64,000 nucleotides of DNA from Janthinobacterium sp. TND4EL3 (GTDB lineage: Bacteria > Pseudomonadota > Gammaproteobacteria > Burkholderiales > Burkholderiaceae_D): positions 160,634 to 224,633 of the forward strand of contig NZ_FTMV01000013.1 in the NCBI RefSeq assembly GCF_900156175.1, given 5' to 3'. This document shows, one piece after another, positions 1-11,263 of the stretch. A model generated the notes under the pieces. It did no database searches. It had not been told where the DNA came from and saw only the letters and a program-made list of their open reading frames with translations. Position numbers and translations under genes: made by a program. The number at the start of each line of letters is the position of its first letter. Position 1 is the first letter of the stretch.

Positions 1-1
1 G

Positions 2-406
2 GGCAAGGTCTTCATCAGCGTGAAAGCGTCGGACAAGCCGCGCGCCGTGCAAGTGGCGCGCGACCTGGTCGAGTCCGGTTTCACCGTGGTCGCCACCAAG
101 GGCACGGCCGCCGTGATCGCGGCTGCCGGCATCGCCGTCACGCCAGTGAACAAGGTGATCGAAGGCCGTCCGCACATCGTCGACATGATCAAGAACCATG
201 AAATCGTGCTGGTGATCAACACCGTGGAAGAAAAACGCAGCGCCATCGTCGATTCGCGGGCCATCCGCACGTCGGCCCTGGCGTCGCGCGTGACGACCTA
301 CACGACCATCGCCGGCGCGGAAGCGGCCGTCGAAGGCATCCGCCATCTGGATGAGTTGCGCGTCTACGATCTGCAAGGCCTGCACAAGACCCTGCAGCAA
401 GCCTGA
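2..406 (+). CDS. carB: Carbamoyl-phosphate synthase large subunit, C-terminal end (partial)
   Basis: Only the last ~134 residues are present; the frame is open to the left edge of the window. They form the methylglyoxal-synthase-like allosteric domain of CarB: the segment GKVFISVKASDK, the stretch ESGFTVVATKGTAAVIAAAGI, and the I-VINT motif are all typical of the regulatory domain that binds UMP/ornithine/IMP in the E. coli enzyme. CarB makes carbamoyl phosphate for arginine and pyrimidine synthesis. greA follows, the usual order in many beta/gammaproteobacteria. A strong hairpin with a T-run lies between the two. The catalytic domains are outside the window. Confidence 0.95.
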   Translation, partial: GKVFISVKASDKPRAVQVARDLVESGFTVVATKGTAAVIAAAGIAVTPVNKVIEGRPHIVDMIKNHEIVLVINTVEEKRSAIVDSRAIRTSALASRVTTYTTIAGAEAAVEGIRHLDELRVYDLQGLHKTLQQA

Positions 407-423
407 TAGTCCGCGTGTGATTT

Positions 424-452
424 GCAGTGGCCGCCGTTAGGCGGTACACTGC
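424..452. other. Hairpin in the carB-greA gap
   Basis: GCAGTG/CACTGC outer arms with CCGCC/GGCGG inside give a compact stem immediately upstream of a second, T-run-bearing hairpin. Its role is unknown; it may be part of a compound terminator or a processing site. Confidence 0.4.
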
Positions 453-462
453 ATGCTTATCA

Positions 463-506
463 ACCACAGAGTTCCGTGCAGAGCAGCGCGCGGCCTCTGT
501 GGTTTT
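463..506 (+). terminator. Probable rho-independent terminator after carB
   Basis: ACCACAGAG (463-471) pairs perfectly with CTCTGTGGT (495-503) across a 23-nt loop and runs into TTTT. This is a reasonable terminator for the car operon, though the loop is large. Confidence 0.55.
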
Positions 507-577
507 CACTTGGTAAGTCCGTTCAGCGTGACAAAACACGGCAACGGCGCCGATAACTAGCAGATAGTAGAGATAAC

Positions 578-1054
578 ATGACCTCAGTCCCATTGACCAA
601 ATACGGCGCAGAACTCCTGAAGGAAGAGCTGCATCATTTGAAGACCAAGGAACGCCGCATCGTCATCGATGCGATCGCCGAAGCGCGTTCGCACGGAGAT
701 TTGTCGGAAAACGCCGAGTACGATGCCGCCAAGGAACGCCAGGCTTTCGTCGAAGGCCGCATCGCCGAACTCGAAGGCAAGCTGGGCGCAGCGCAAATCA
801 TCGACCCGACCGCGCTGGACGCGGAAGGCCGCGTGGTGTTTGCCTCGACCGTGAACCTGGAAGACCTGGAATCGGGCCAGAAAGTGACGTACCAGATCGT
901 CGGTCTCGATGAAGCCGACCTGAAAATGAACAAGGTGTCCGTGACCTCGCCAATCGCCCGCGCGCTGATCGGCAAGTACGCCGGCGACGTGGTGGAAGTG
1001 CAGGCGCCGTCCGGCCCGCGCGAATACGAAATCCTGGAAGTACTGTACATCTGA
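578..1054 (+). CDS. greA: Transcription elongation factor GreA
   Basis: 158 residues, the normal length for GreA. The N-terminal coiled coil is recognisable from [22 protein letters not shown] and the conserved [16 protein letters not shown], which carries the acidic tip residues that enter the RNA polymerase secondary channel and stimulate transcript cleavage. The C-terminal half (from about residue 80) is the FKBP-like domain ([12 protein letters not shown]...[15 protein letters not shown] motif). It acts on backtracked RNA polymerase. The stop codon overlaps the ATG of the next gene by one base, so the two are probably co-transcribed. Confidence 0.97.
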   Translation: MTSVPLTKYGAELLKEELHHLKTKERRIVIDAIAEARSHGDLSENAEYDAAKERQAFVEGRIAELEGKLGAAQIIDPTALDAEGRVVFASTVNLEDLESGQKVTYQIVGLDEADLKMNKVSVTSPIARALIGKYAGDVVEVQAPSGPREYEILEVLYI

Positions 1055-1503
1055 TGCTGACGCGCCTGCGCATCCTCGTCGCCACCCTGTGGGCGGGCAG
1101 CCTGTGGACCATCGGCTTCATCGTGGCGCCCACGCTGTTCGGCACCCTGGGCGATCGCGTGTTGGCAGGCAATATTGCCGGCAGCATGTTCCGCGCCGAG
1201 GCCTGGCTGTCCATCGCCTGTGCGCTGATTCTGCTGGCCTTGCTGCAATGGGCGCCCGGCGCGCTGGAACTCAAGCGCCGCCGCCTCCTGGGGGCGCTGG
1301 TGCTGTCCATGCTCGTGTGCGCGCTGCTCAGCCATTTCGGCATCACGCCGCTGATGGCCGAACTCAAGGCGCAAGCGCAGGGTTCCTCCGGCATCATGGA
1401 CGAGGCCATGCGCAGCCGCTTCGGCATGCTGCATGGCGTGTCGACCATGATCTTTGCCGTGCAGAGCCTGCTGGCGGGCGTATTGATCTGGAAACAACAG
1501 TAA
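1054..1503 (+). CDS. DUF4149-type integral membrane protein
   Basis: 149 residues with about four hydrophobic helices (roughly 5-28, 47-66, 79-98, 124-145) and the opening LWAGSLWTIGFIVAPTLF that characterises the DUF4149 family. Function is unknown; members sit in the inner membrane and often follow greA in betaproteobacteria. Its ATG overlaps the greA stop (TGATG), implying translational coupling. No catalytic residues are evident. Confidence 0.85.
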   Translation: MLTRLRILVATLWAGSLWTIGFIVAPTLFGTLGDRVLAGNIAGSMFRAEAWLSIACALILLALLQWAPGALELKRRRLLGALVLSMLVCALLSHFGITPLMAELKAQAQGSSGIMDEAMRSRFGMLHGVSTMIFAVQSLLAGVLIWKQQ

Positions 1504-1529
1504 CTTGATGTAAGTAAAGAAATCGCATG

Positions 1530-1568
1530 AAAAAAGCGGAGCAGGGGATATCCCGTGCTCCGCTTCTT
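1530..1568. terminator. Bidirectional terminator between the DUF4149 gene and yhbY
   Basis: AAGCGGAGCA (1534-1543) pairs perfectly with TGCTCCGCTT (1556-1565). On the minus strand the stem is followed by a T-run (complement of the A-run ending at 1535); on the plus strand by CTTCTTGTTT. It serves two convergent genes. Confidence 0.8.
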
Positions 1569-1609
1569 GTTTCAAGCCCGGCCGCCTTGCGGTGGCCGGG
1601 TGAACAGGC

Positions 1610-2080
1610 TTACTTGCTGCCCAGTGCGCTTTTCTTGGCGCTCTTCTGACGTGGCTTGGCACGCTTGATGGAACCGCCTTCGGTAACGCGCTCATTGCCC
1701 TTGATCATGACTTTCGTCACGCTGGGGCGCTTGGTGCCGCTGGCGCTGGCCTTGACGATGGTCACTTCGCGCATGCCTTTGCCGGCGCTGACCTTCTCCT
1801 TAACCACTTCTTTTTTCGGACGGTAGATTACCAGCAGTTTGCCTATATGTTGTACCGGGGCGGCGCCGAGATTGCCGCAAATCGTATCGTACATTCCGAC
1901 GCGGGCTTCGCGGTCGTCGCCGAACACGCGGACTTTAATCAGGCCGTGCGAATCCAGGCCAAGGTCGATCTCTTTGAGGACAGCAGGTGTCAAGCCCGCT
2001 TCGCCAATGATGACGATAGGCTTCAGCGCGTGTGCTTCGGCGCGCAGTGCGCTGCGCTCTACGGGTGTAAGTTTTAGCAT
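1610..2080 (-). CDS. yhbY: YhbY family (CRM domain) RNA-binding protein
   Basis: Residues 1-95 match the CRM/YhbY domain: ALKPIVIIGEAGLTPAVLKEID contains the GxxG RNA-binding loop (GEAG), followed by HGLIKVRVFGDDRE and GKLLVIYRP. In E. coli YhbY associates with pre-50S ribosomal particles. This copy is 156 residues, about 60 longer than E. coli YhbY; the extra C-terminus is a lysine/arginine-rich tail ending KRAKPRQKSAKKSALGSK that probably adds nonspecific RNA affinity. It is divergent from rlmE with only 42 bp between starts, so their promoters overlap; both act on the large ribosomal subunit. Confidence 0.92.
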   Translation of the reverse strand: MLKLTPVERSALRAEAHALKPIVIIGEAGLTPAVLKEIDLGLDSHGLIKVRVFGDDREARVGMYDTICGNLGAAPVQHIGKLLVIYRPKKEVVKEKVSAGKGMREVTIVKASASGTKRPSVTKVMIKGNERVTEGGSIKRAKPRQKSAKKSALGSK

Positions 2081-2122
2081 AATAATATTTAGTAATTCCC
2101 TTAAAAGCAGTATTCTACGCGA

Positions 2123-2806
2123 ATGGCAAAGAAGAAATTAAACAAAAACTGGTTGCACGACCACATAAATGATCCTTATGTGAAGTTGGCGCAAAAAGAG
2201 GGCTACCGCGCCCGGGCAGCATACAAGCTCAAAGAAATCGATGAAGACGAAAAACTGATCAAACCTGGCCAGGTGATTGTCGACCTGGGCTGCACTCCTG
2301 GCAGCTGGGCCCAGTACACGCGGCGCAAGCTGGCCGGCAAGGACGGCGGCGGGGTCAATGGTACCCTGATTGGCCTGGACATGCTGGAAATGGAGCCGAT
2401 CGCCGATTTCCACTTCATCCAGGGCGACTTCCGCGAAGCGCGCGTGCTGCGCCAGCTGGAAGTGGTGTTGCAAGGGCGCAAAGTCGACCTGGTCCTGTCG
2501 GACATGGCGCCCAACCTGTCGGGCATCGCCACGGCGGACGCCGCGCGCATGGAGCATCTGATCGACCTGGCCATCGAATTTTCGCAATTGCATTTGAAAC
2601 CATCGGGCGTATTGCTGGTGAAATGCTTTAAAGACATGGGTTTCAGCCAGATCGTGGAGAAATTCCGCGCCGAATTCAAGGTCGTGGTGCAGAAAAAACC
2701 GAAGGCCAGCCGCGATAAATCGTCGGAAATCTTCCTGATGGGACGTGGGATCAAGAATCCGTTGAAAAATGCCGTGGAAGTAGATGATTCCACTCTTGAT
2801 ATTTGA
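2123..2806 (+). CDS. rlmE: 23S rRNA (uridine-2552-2'-O)-methyltransferase
   Basis: 227 residues, FtsJ/RrmJ family. The SAM-binding motif is [12 protein letters not shown], and the K-D-K-E catalytic tetrad is visible in [10 protein letters not shown] (Lys), [12 protein letters not shown] (Asp), [10 protein letters not shown] (Lys) and [10 protein letters not shown] (Glu). It methylates the 2'-hydroxyl of U2552 in the A-loop late in 50S assembly. As in E. coli it lies directly upstream of ftsH. A run of lysines at the N-terminus ([10 protein letters not shown]) suits rRNA binding. Confidence 0.96.
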   Translation: MAKKKLNKNWLHDHINDPYVKLAQKEGYRARAAYKLKEIDEDEKLIKPGQVIVDLGCTPGSWAQYTRRKLAGKDGGGVNGTLIGLDMLEMEPIADFHFIQGDFREARVLRQLEVVLQGRKVDLVLSDMAPNLSGIATADAARMEHLIDLAIEFSQLHLKPSGVLLVKCFKDMGFSQIVEKFRAEFKVVVQKKPKASRDKSSEIFLMGRGIKNPLKNAVEVDDSTLDI

Positions 2807-3009
2807 GCGGGAATCCGCACATGGGAACGAGAAGTGCAGTAGCGTCTGATGGTATAAAAGCCTAAATTGTTTATACTGCATTTTTTTGCGTGAACGCGAC
2901 TTTTTTCGCGCGCACGGATCGGCGGGCTTTGGCACGGCCCGCTTATTGCGAGTAAAATCGTGTTTCTAGCTATAGGTAAAGAGATGCGCACTGCATCCAA
3001 GGAGTCTTC

Positions 3010-4890
<1,881 letters not shown>

Positions 4891-4925
4891 TAGCGGCCGC
4901 CCCCTGAACGGTGGCGTGCTGTAGG

Positions 4926-4955
4926 AAAGGGTAAGGAGCGATCCTTGCCCTTTTT
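4926..4955 (+). terminator. Terminator after ftsH
   Basis: AAAGGGTAAGGA (4926-4937), GCGA loop, TCCTTGCCCTTT (4942-4953) then further Ts. One G-U pair in the stem. The AAGGAG inside it resembles a ribosome binding site but is in the stem and is not in phase with a useful folP start. Confidence 0.8.
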
Positions 4956-4978
4956 CGTTGGCGTGCCAGATTTCCCTG

Positions 4979-5830
4979 ATGACTATAAAGTTTCACATGC
5001 GACACTATTTGCAATTCGGCCGTTTCGGCTTCAACCTGTCGGGCACGCAGGCGCTGGTGATGGGCATCCTGAACATCACGCCCGATTCGTTTTCCGATGC
5101 GGGCCAGTACCAGCACCTGGAGTTTGCCTTGTCGCGTGCCGAGCAGATGATGCAGGATGGCGCCGACATCATCGACATCGGCGGCGAATCGAGCCGTCCC
5201 GGCGCGCCGCCGCTGCCGCTGCAGGACGAGTTGCAGCGCGTCATGCCGGTGCTGTACGCCTTGCGCGACTGCGGCAAGCCCCTGTCCGTCGATACCTACA
5301 AGCCGCAAGTGATGCGCGAAGCCATCCTGGCCGGCGCCGACATGATCAACGATATCAATGGTTTTCGCGCTCCGGGCGCCATCGAGGCCGTGCGGGACAG
5401 CGATTGCGCGCTGTGCATCATGCACATGCAAAGCGTGCCGCAAACCATGCAGGACCAGCCGCAATACGCAGATGTGGTGGGCGAAGTCATCGCTTTCCTG
5501 CGCGAACGCATCGCTACCATGACGGCGGCCGGCATCGACCGCGAGCGTTTGTGCGTCGATCCCGGCTTCGGCTTCGGCAAGACGGTGGAGCAGAACTACG
5601 CCTTGCTGCGCGCCACGGGCCGGCTGCGCAGCGAACTGGGCTTGCCCGTGCTGGCGGGCCTGTCGCGCAAGTCGATGGTGGGTGCCGTGACGGGCCGTCC
5701 CGTCGAGCAGCGCCTGGCCGGCAGCCTTGCCGGCGCACTTGCTGCGGTGGCGCAAGGCGCGGAAATTATCCGTGTGCATGATGTAGCGGAAACCGTCGAT
5801 GCCCTGAAGGTCTGGCGCATGGCGCACTGA
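4979..5830 (+). CDS. folP: Dihydropteroate synthase
   Basis: Makes 7,8-dihydropteroate from hydroxymethyldihydropterin diphosphate and p-aminobenzoate; target of sulfonamides. Motifs in order: VMGILNITPDSFSDAG (pterin/Mg site), DIGGESSRPGA, SVDTYKPQVM, DPGFGFGK and LAGLSRKSMVG. The start is uncertain: ATG 4979 gives 283 residues, ATG 4997 (MRHYLQFG) gives 277, and a TTG at 4958 would extend it into the ftsH terminator; none has a clear ribosome binding site. glmM follows 39 bp downstream, the same arrangement as in E. coli. Confidence 0.95.
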   Translation: MTIKFHMRHYLQFGRFGFNLSGTQALVMGILNITPDSFSDAGQYQHLEFALSRAEQMMQDGADIIDIGGESSRPGAPPLPLQDELQRVMPVLYALRDCGKPLSVDTYKPQVMREAILAGADMINDINGFRAPGAIEAVRDSDCALCIMHMQSVPQTMQDQPQYADVVGEVIAFLRERIATMTAAGIDRERLCVDPGFGFGKTVEQNYALLRATGRLRSELGLPVLAGLSRKSMVGAVTGRPVEQRLAGSLAGALAAVAQGAEIIRVHDVAETVDALKVWRMAH

Positions 5831-5869
5831 AGCTGTAAGATTCATTATAAACAACAAAAAGAGAAATTT

Positions 5870-7207
<1,338 letters not shown>

Positions 7208-7298
7208 AAACGCCCCGGGCGGCATTGCACTCAGTGGCGTCAGCAAGTCTCCCCAGGCGAAAGCGATAGTTATTTCCACCTAATTCGTCTATGGCAAT

Positions 7299-7326
7299 TG
7301 ACGAAATTGTGGGGAAGCGTTATTAT
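7299..7326 (+). promoter_or_regulatory. Promoter of tRNA-Pro
   Basis: TTGACG (7299-7304), 16-bp spacer, TATTAT (7321-7326), placed so that transcription would begin just before the mature tRNA 5' end at 7335. Confidence 0.6.
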
Positions 7327-7334
7327 CTTGTCTT

Positions 7335-7411
7335 CGGAGTGTGGCGCAGCCCGGTAGCGCACCTGGTTTGGGACCAGGGGGTCCAAGGTTCGAATCCTTG
7401 TACTCCGACCA
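7335..7411 (+). tRNA. tRNA-Pro (anticodon UGG)
   Basis: 77 nt including an encoded CCA. Acceptor arms CGGAGT/ACTCCG, anticodon stem CCTGG/CCAGG around loop TTTGGGA with anticodon TGG at 7369-7371, and T-loop GGTTCGAATCC. Reads all CCN codons with modification. It has its own promoter and terminator. Confidence 0.97.
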
Positions 7412-7419
7412 AAGTCATA

Positions 7420-7450
7420 AACGGGCTGTCAGAGATGACAGCCCGTTTTC
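7420..7450 (+). terminator. Terminator after tRNA-Pro
   Basis: AACGGGCTGTCA (7420-7431), GAGA loop, TGACAGCCCGTT (7436-7447) then TTTC: a perfect 12-bp stem. Confidence 0.9.
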
Positions 7451-7503
7451 TATTCTGCGGGGCATTCCATTGCTGGCCCGCATGCACTAAAATACTGCAC
7501 CTT

Positions 7504-7579
7504 TCCGCCCATCGTTCAACGGATAGGACAACGGTCTTCTAAACCGTGAATGGGGGTTCGATTCCCTCTGGGCGGACCA
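7504..7579 (+). tRNA. tRNA-Arg (anticodon UCU)
   Basis: 76 nt with encoded CCA. Acceptor TCCGCCC/GGGCGGA, anticodon stem ACGGT/ACCGT around CTTCTAA (anticodon TCT), T-loop GGTTCGATTCC. Reads AGA/AGG, rare codons in a GC-rich genome. Independent of tRNA-Pro, since a terminator separates them. No obvious terminator follows it. Confidence 0.97.
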
Positions 7580-7650
7580 GTCCTCGCTGGCCAGATACGC
7601 GGCGGCTTGCCGCGCTGCCATCCCTCTCTTCATTTCTGCTGCCGCCCATG

Positions 7651-7830
7651 TCAGGGCTGCGCACTCAGCACCACGCTCAGCAAATACAACAGCGGTACCG
7701 CGCACAGCAGCGCCGAACACATGGACATGATTTTTCGCTTGGCCAATCGCGCCAGGCGCAGCCGTTCCCGCACGGGCAGATGCTGGCGGATCACGCTGCG
7801 CGCGCGCGGCTGAAATGGTTGTTCGTGCAT
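7651..7830 (-). CDS. Small hypothetical membrane protein
   Basis: 59 residues from the ATG at 7830, which has AGGGAGATCTC immediately upstream. The N-terminal half is strongly basic (RARSVIRQHLPVRERLRLARLAKRK) and the C-terminus is one hydrophobic helix (IMSMCSALLCAVPLLYLLSVVLS). That layout suggests a single-pass inner-membrane protein with its basic head in the cytoplasm. I do not recognise a family. It is convergent with tRNA-Arg. Confidence 0.5.
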   Translation of the reverse strand: MHEQPFQPRARSVIRQHLPVRERLRLARLAKRKIMSMCSALLCAVPLLYLLSVVLSAQP

Positions 7831-8001
7831 GAGATCTCCCTTGTCGACAGGCATGTGATGCCATCGAGCATAGCGAGGGGGATCTAAAAATGGTGTAAAC
7901 AGTAGGCCAGTGGCCGCAAGCGCAGCGTAAACAAGTCACTGCAAGTCACTGGCGTTGAGGGCGGCAGAGGGCGCAGCTGCGCCCACTGCCGCCGATGACG
8001 C

Positions 8002-8568
8002 TTACTTCCCCTGGCGGCGGCGTGCCAGGAAGCCCAGCATGCCCAGGCCGGCGAGCAGCATGGCATAGGTTTCAGGTTCCGGCACGGCGGAGATGAAGGC
8101 CCTGTAGTTGCTCAGGTCCTTGGGCAGGCCCGCCACCGTGAAGGTGGTGCCGGCAGCCACGGGGGTGGCCCAGTGGAATACCAGTTCGCCCTGGCCGAAG
8201 TGGATGGCCAGATAGTCATAGGCGGCCGCGCTCGTATAGGAATTGACGCCGCCGCTCAAGCCTGCCGTGGTGCCGGCAGTGCAGCCCGAGGTGGGGTTGT
8301 CGCAAAACGAGACAGCGGCGCCCAGGCTGGTGCCGAAGACGCCATTGATATAGCCCTGGATGTCGGAGGGGCTTTGCGGTACCAGATTATCGTCATAATA
8401 TTTCACCTGCAGCGCCGGCGATGGCGAGTAGGTCACGGTGCTGCCGGCGATGACGAAACCGCTGGCCGGTCCCACATCGACCCAGGTCGCCGCTTGCGCC
8501 GCACTTGCCAGTACGGTCATCGCGGCCAGCATGGATGCCTTGACGGCAATGCTCTTTATGCTTTTCAT
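8002..8568 (-). CDS. PEP-CTERM sorting domain protein
   Basis: 188 residues: an N-terminal signal peptide (SIAVKASMLAAMTVLASAAQAA), a ~140-residue exported domain with two cysteines in CDNPTSGC, and a C-terminal PEP-CTERM tail: VPEPETYAMLLAGLGMLGFLARRR, i.e. PEP motif, hydrophobic helix, basic end. PEP-CTERM proteins are processed and anchored or released by exosortase EpsH/XrtA in exopolysaccharide-producing Gram-negatives. The exported domain is not one I can name. The gene stands alone; exosortase is not in this window. Confidence 0.85.
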   Translation of the reverse strand: MKSIKSIAVKASMLAAMTVLASAAQAATWVDVGPASGFVIAGSTVTYSPSPALQVKYYDDNLVPQSPSDIQGYINGVFGTSLGAAVSFCDNPTSGCTAGTTAGLSGGVNSYTSAAAYDYLAIHFGQGELVFHWATPVAAGTTFTVAGLPKDLSNYRAFISAVPEPETYAMLLAGLGMLGFLARRRQGK

Positions 8569-8873
8569 GAAAATCCCCTTGTGCTTGAGACAGTTGCTCC
8601 TAGAATTGGGACGCGCCCCTGCCTGCCGGGGATGTCATCCCATTGCCCGTTTTACCTATCTTTTTAGCTATTTCCTGTGCGTAGAGAGTACGCAAATGAA
8701 AGCTTACTCTTGATGTAAATTAATACAATTTAAATAATACTATTGGTTCGCTTGACAATATCGCATACGGCTATGTCTGGCTGTGCCAGCGACCGCCGGC
8801 AGGCGGGCAGGAAATGGCGTGACAAGGCGTGCCGCTTGTGCTAGCGGCGCCTTGGGCAGGGGGAGGGCGCGCT
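8569..8873. other. Intergenic gap with no gene seen
   Basis: About 300 bases between two minus-strand genes. The part nearest the PEP-CTERM gene is AT-rich (around 8695-8765) and probably contains its promoter, but I cannot assign a convincing -35/-10 pair. No repeat or RNA gene is recognised. Confidence 0.4.
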
Positions 8874-9446
8874 TCAGTCGCTGTTGTTGCTGACGCCAAA
8901 CAGGCGATCCTTGGCGTTGAGCAGTTTTTGCACCTTGGCGCCCATTTTCATCAGTTGCGCCATCGATTCGGGCGACAGGCGCTGCAAGTCGTCGAACCAG
9001 GTGTTGGCCAGGTCGACCAGTTCATACATTTCGCGCATGCGCTCCTGCGCGTACTGATCCACGGGTTCCGTGGCCGGCGCCAGCAGCGATTCGCGCAGCA
9101 CGGTCAAGGTGGGCGCCACTTCGCGGCGGCGGCGCTCGGCGGCCACGACGCGGAAGATTTGCCACACGTCGCCCAGCGAGGAAAAATATTCGCGCCGGTC
9201 GCCGGGAATGCGCGACTGGCGGATCAGGCCCCAGCCCTGTAATTCCTTCAGGCCGATGCTGACGTTCGAGCGCGAAAAACTCAGGTGCTCCGCAATTTCA
9301 TCCGCGTGCAAGGGATGCTCCGCGACAAACAACAAGGCGTACACTTGCCCTACCGTGCGGTTAAAGCCCCAGCGGCTGCCCATCTCGCCGAAATGGCTGA
9401 CGAAGGTGAGGATCAGCGGCGTCATTTGGATATTTTGAGTTTTCAT
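8874..9446 (-). CDS. GbsR/MarR-type transcriptional regulator divergent from the cyd operon
   Basis: 190 residues from ATG 9446. Winged-helix domain in the N-terminal half: FNRTVGQVYALLFVAEHPLHADEIAEHLSFSRSNVSIGLKELQGWGLIR, typical of the GbsR subfamily of MarR-like repressors; the rest is helical and probably forms the dimer/ligand part. A TTG start at 9518 would add 24 residues but lies at or upstream of the inferred transcription start (minus-strand TATAAT at 9510-9515), so I prefer 9446. The divergent layout suggests it controls cydDCAB, and itself, through the shared promoter region. Confidence 0.82.
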   Translation of the reverse strand: MKTQNIQMTPLILTFVSHFGEMGSRWGFNRTVGQVYALLFVAEHPLHADEIAEHLSFSRSNVSIGLKELQGWGLIRQSRIPGDRREYFSSLGDVWQIFRVVAAERRRREVAPTLTVLRESLLAPATEPVDQYAQERMREMYELVDLANTWFDDLQRLSPESMAQLMKMGAKVQKLLNAKDRLFGVSNNSD

Positions 9447-9485
9447 AATTATCTGAATTTTTTCACGCCAGACTGCCAGGGTCAA

Positions 9486-9514
9486 TTGATATATGTCATG
9501 TTTCGCAGTATTAT
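9486..9514 (+). promoter_or_regulatory. Promoter for the cydDCABX operon, overlapping the divergent regulator promoter
   Basis: Plus strand: TTGATA (9486-9491), 17-bp spacer, TATTAT (9509-9514). The complement of 9510-9515 is TATAAT, a perfect -10 for the minus-strand regulator, so the two promoters share one melting region. TTGATATATGTCAT (9486-9499) also resembles an FNR/ANR half-matching site (TTGAT-N4-ATCAA). Confidence 0.55.
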
Positions 9515-9531
9515 ACAAAAAATCGAATTTA

Positions 9532-9543
9532 CAGAAAATTCTG
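9532..9543. promoter_or_regulatory. Candidate operator in the cyd divergent region
   Basis: CAGAA-AA-TTCTG, an inverted repeat just downstream of the inferred cydD transcription start. A good position for repression by the adjacent GbsR-like protein. Inference from position only. Confidence 0.4.
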
Positions 9544-9562
9544 AAAACTCAAGAAGTATAAG

Positions 9563-11263
9563 ATGCCGACCTCGCCTTTGTCCTTGCCCCGCTTTGTCCT
9601 GCCCCGCGCCGCCAGCCTCGTGCAAGGCGGTGCGGCCCTGTTATGGCTGCCCCAGGCGGCGTTGCTGGCCTGGGCCCTGCAAGCCATGCTCGATGGCGCA
9701 CCATGGCGCGCGGCCCTGTTGCCAGCGTCCGGCGTGCTGCTGCTGGGCGTGCTGCGCGCCTGGGCCGAGGCGTGGGGCGCGCGGCGCATGTACGCGGCGG
9801 CGCGCGAGCACCTGTCCACCTTGCGCGCGCAGGTGGCGCAGGCGCTGGCGCGCCGTTCGCCGCTGGACCGCCAGCGCGCGCAGTCGGGACAGGCGGCCAG
9901 CGTCATCGCCGAGCAGGCCGAAGCCATCGTGCCGTATCTGGTGCGCTACAGGCCGGCGCGCTGGAAGGTGATGACCGTGCCGCTCGTGATTCTCGCCGTC
10001 GTGGCGCCGCTGTCGTGGATCGCCGCGCTGATCCTGCTCATCGCCGCGCCCCTGATCCCCGTCTTCATGGCCCTCGTGGGCATGGGCGCGCAGGCGGCAA
10101 GCCGCGCGCAGATGGTGGAAATGGGCAGCATGAACGCCTTTCTGCTGGACCGTTTGCGCGGCCTGGCCACCTTGCGCGCGCTGGGCGCCGTGGACGCTAC
10201 CGCCGAGCGGCTGGACGGCTCGTCGCAATCCGTGCGCCGGCGCACGATGGTGGTGCTGCGCATCGCCTTTTTGTCGTCGGCCGTGCTGGAACTGTTTTCT
10301 GCGCTGGGTGTCGCCATGGTAGCCGCGTTTATCGGTTTTTCCTTGCTGGGCAGCATCAATTTCGGCACCTGGGGCCGTGAACTGACGCTGGGGCAGGGCA
10401 TGTTCATCCTGCTGCTGGCACCGGCCTTCTTCGAACCGCTGCGCGAACTGGCCGCCGTCTGGCATGACAAGGCGGCCGGCGAAGCGGGCCTGGCCGGATT
10501 GAGCGACCTGGCCGAAGGCGGCGTGGCCTTGCCCGGCGCCGGCGTGGCAACGGCTGCCGTTTCCGCCGCCGCCATGGCGGTGGCGCCGCCGCCCGCGATT
10601 GACATCCATCAACTGTGCTTTGCCCACCCTGGCGAAGCGCCCGTGTTCGACGGTTGTGACTTGACCGTGGGCGCCGGCGAGCACGTGGCCCTGCTGGGCG
10701 CCAGCGGCGCCGGCAAGACCACCTTGCTGTCCCTGCTGGCCGGCCTGCTGCCCGCCAGCGGCGGCGAGATCCGCATCGGCGGCGTGCGCCTGACCGACAG
10801 TACCGTCAATACCTTGCGCCAGCGCATGGCCTGGATGGGCCAGCGCCCGCACGTGTTTGCCGCTTCCGTCAGCCAGAACGTCACGCTGGGCCGCAGCGGC
10901 GCCGGCGGCAGCCCCGCGCAGGTGACGCAGGTGCTGCACCTGGCCGACCTGGCCGGCGTGGCCCAGGCGCAGCCGGCCGTCATGCTCAGCGATGGCGGCC
11001 AGGGCCTGTCGGGCGGCGAAGCCGTGCGCCTGGCGCTGGCCCGCGTGGCCCTGCATCCGCATGCGGACCTGCTGCTCGTCGATGAACCGACGGCCCACCT
11101 GGACAGCGAAACGGCGGCGCGCGTCACGGACGCCCTGCTGGCACTGGCGCAAGGCAAGACCATGCTCGTCGCCACGCACGATCCCGTGCTGGCGGGCCGC
11201 CTGCAGCGCACGGTGCACGTCGATGCGCCGGCGCAGGCACTGGAGCAGGAACAGCCGGCATGA
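9563..11263 (+). CDS. cydD: Thiol reductant ABC exporter subunit CydD
   Basis: 566 residues: an ABC transporter half with ~6 membrane helices over residues 15-310 and an ATPase domain with Walker A GASGAGKT (379-386), signature LSGGE (~483) and Walker B LLLVDEPTAHLD. With CydC it exports glutathione/cysteine to the periplasm, which is required for maturation of cytochrome bd. An alanine/valine-rich linker (about 325-345) joins the two domains. The stop overlaps the cydC ATG by 4 bp, so the two are translationally coupled. Confidence 0.94.
   Translation: MPTSPLSLPRFVLPRAASLVQGGAALLWLPQAALLAWALQAMLDGAPWRAALLPASGVLLLGVLRAWAEAWGARRMYAAAREHLSTLRAQVAQALARRSPLDRQRAQSGQAASVIAEQAEAIVPYLVRYRPARWKVMTVPLVILAVVAPLSWIAALILLIAAPLIPVFMALVGMGAQAASRAQMVEMGSMNAFLLDRLRGLATLRALGAVDATAERLDGSSQSVRRRTMVVLRIAFLSSAVLELFSALGVAMVAAFIGFSLLGSINFGTWGRELTLGQGMFILLLAPAFFEPLRELAAVWHDKAAGEAGLAGLSDLAEGGVALPGAGVATAAVSAAAMAVAPPPAIDIHQLCFAHPGEAPVFDGCDLTVGAGEHVALLGASGAGKTTLLSLLAGLLPASGGEIRIGGVRLTDSTVNTLRQRMAWMGQRPHVFAASVSQNVTLGRSGAGGSPAQVTQVLHLADLAGVAQAQPAVMLSDGGQGLSGGEAVRLALARVALHPHADLLLVDEPTAHLDSETAARVTDALLALAQGKTMLVATHDPVLAGRLQRTVHVDAPAQALEQEQPA

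Noticed and set aside
634..1695. Long minus-strand open frame across greA and the DUF4149 gene
   Set aside because: High-GC antisense shadow: composition is His/Gln/Arg-rich without any domain, and the plus-strand genes are unambiguous.
2931..2954. TGGCACG...TTGC as a sigma-54 promoter before ftsH
   Set aside because: The spacing between the two blocks is 9 bases instead of 4, so it does not fit the -24/-12 architecture.
4931..4943. AAGGAG before a TTG as a folP start signal
   Set aside because: It is in the ftsH terminator stem and the TTG at 4944 is out of the folP frame.
7335..7579. tRNA pair as a prophage or integrative-element attachment site
   Set aside because: No integrase, no duplicated tRNA 3' end, and neighbouring genes look ancestral.
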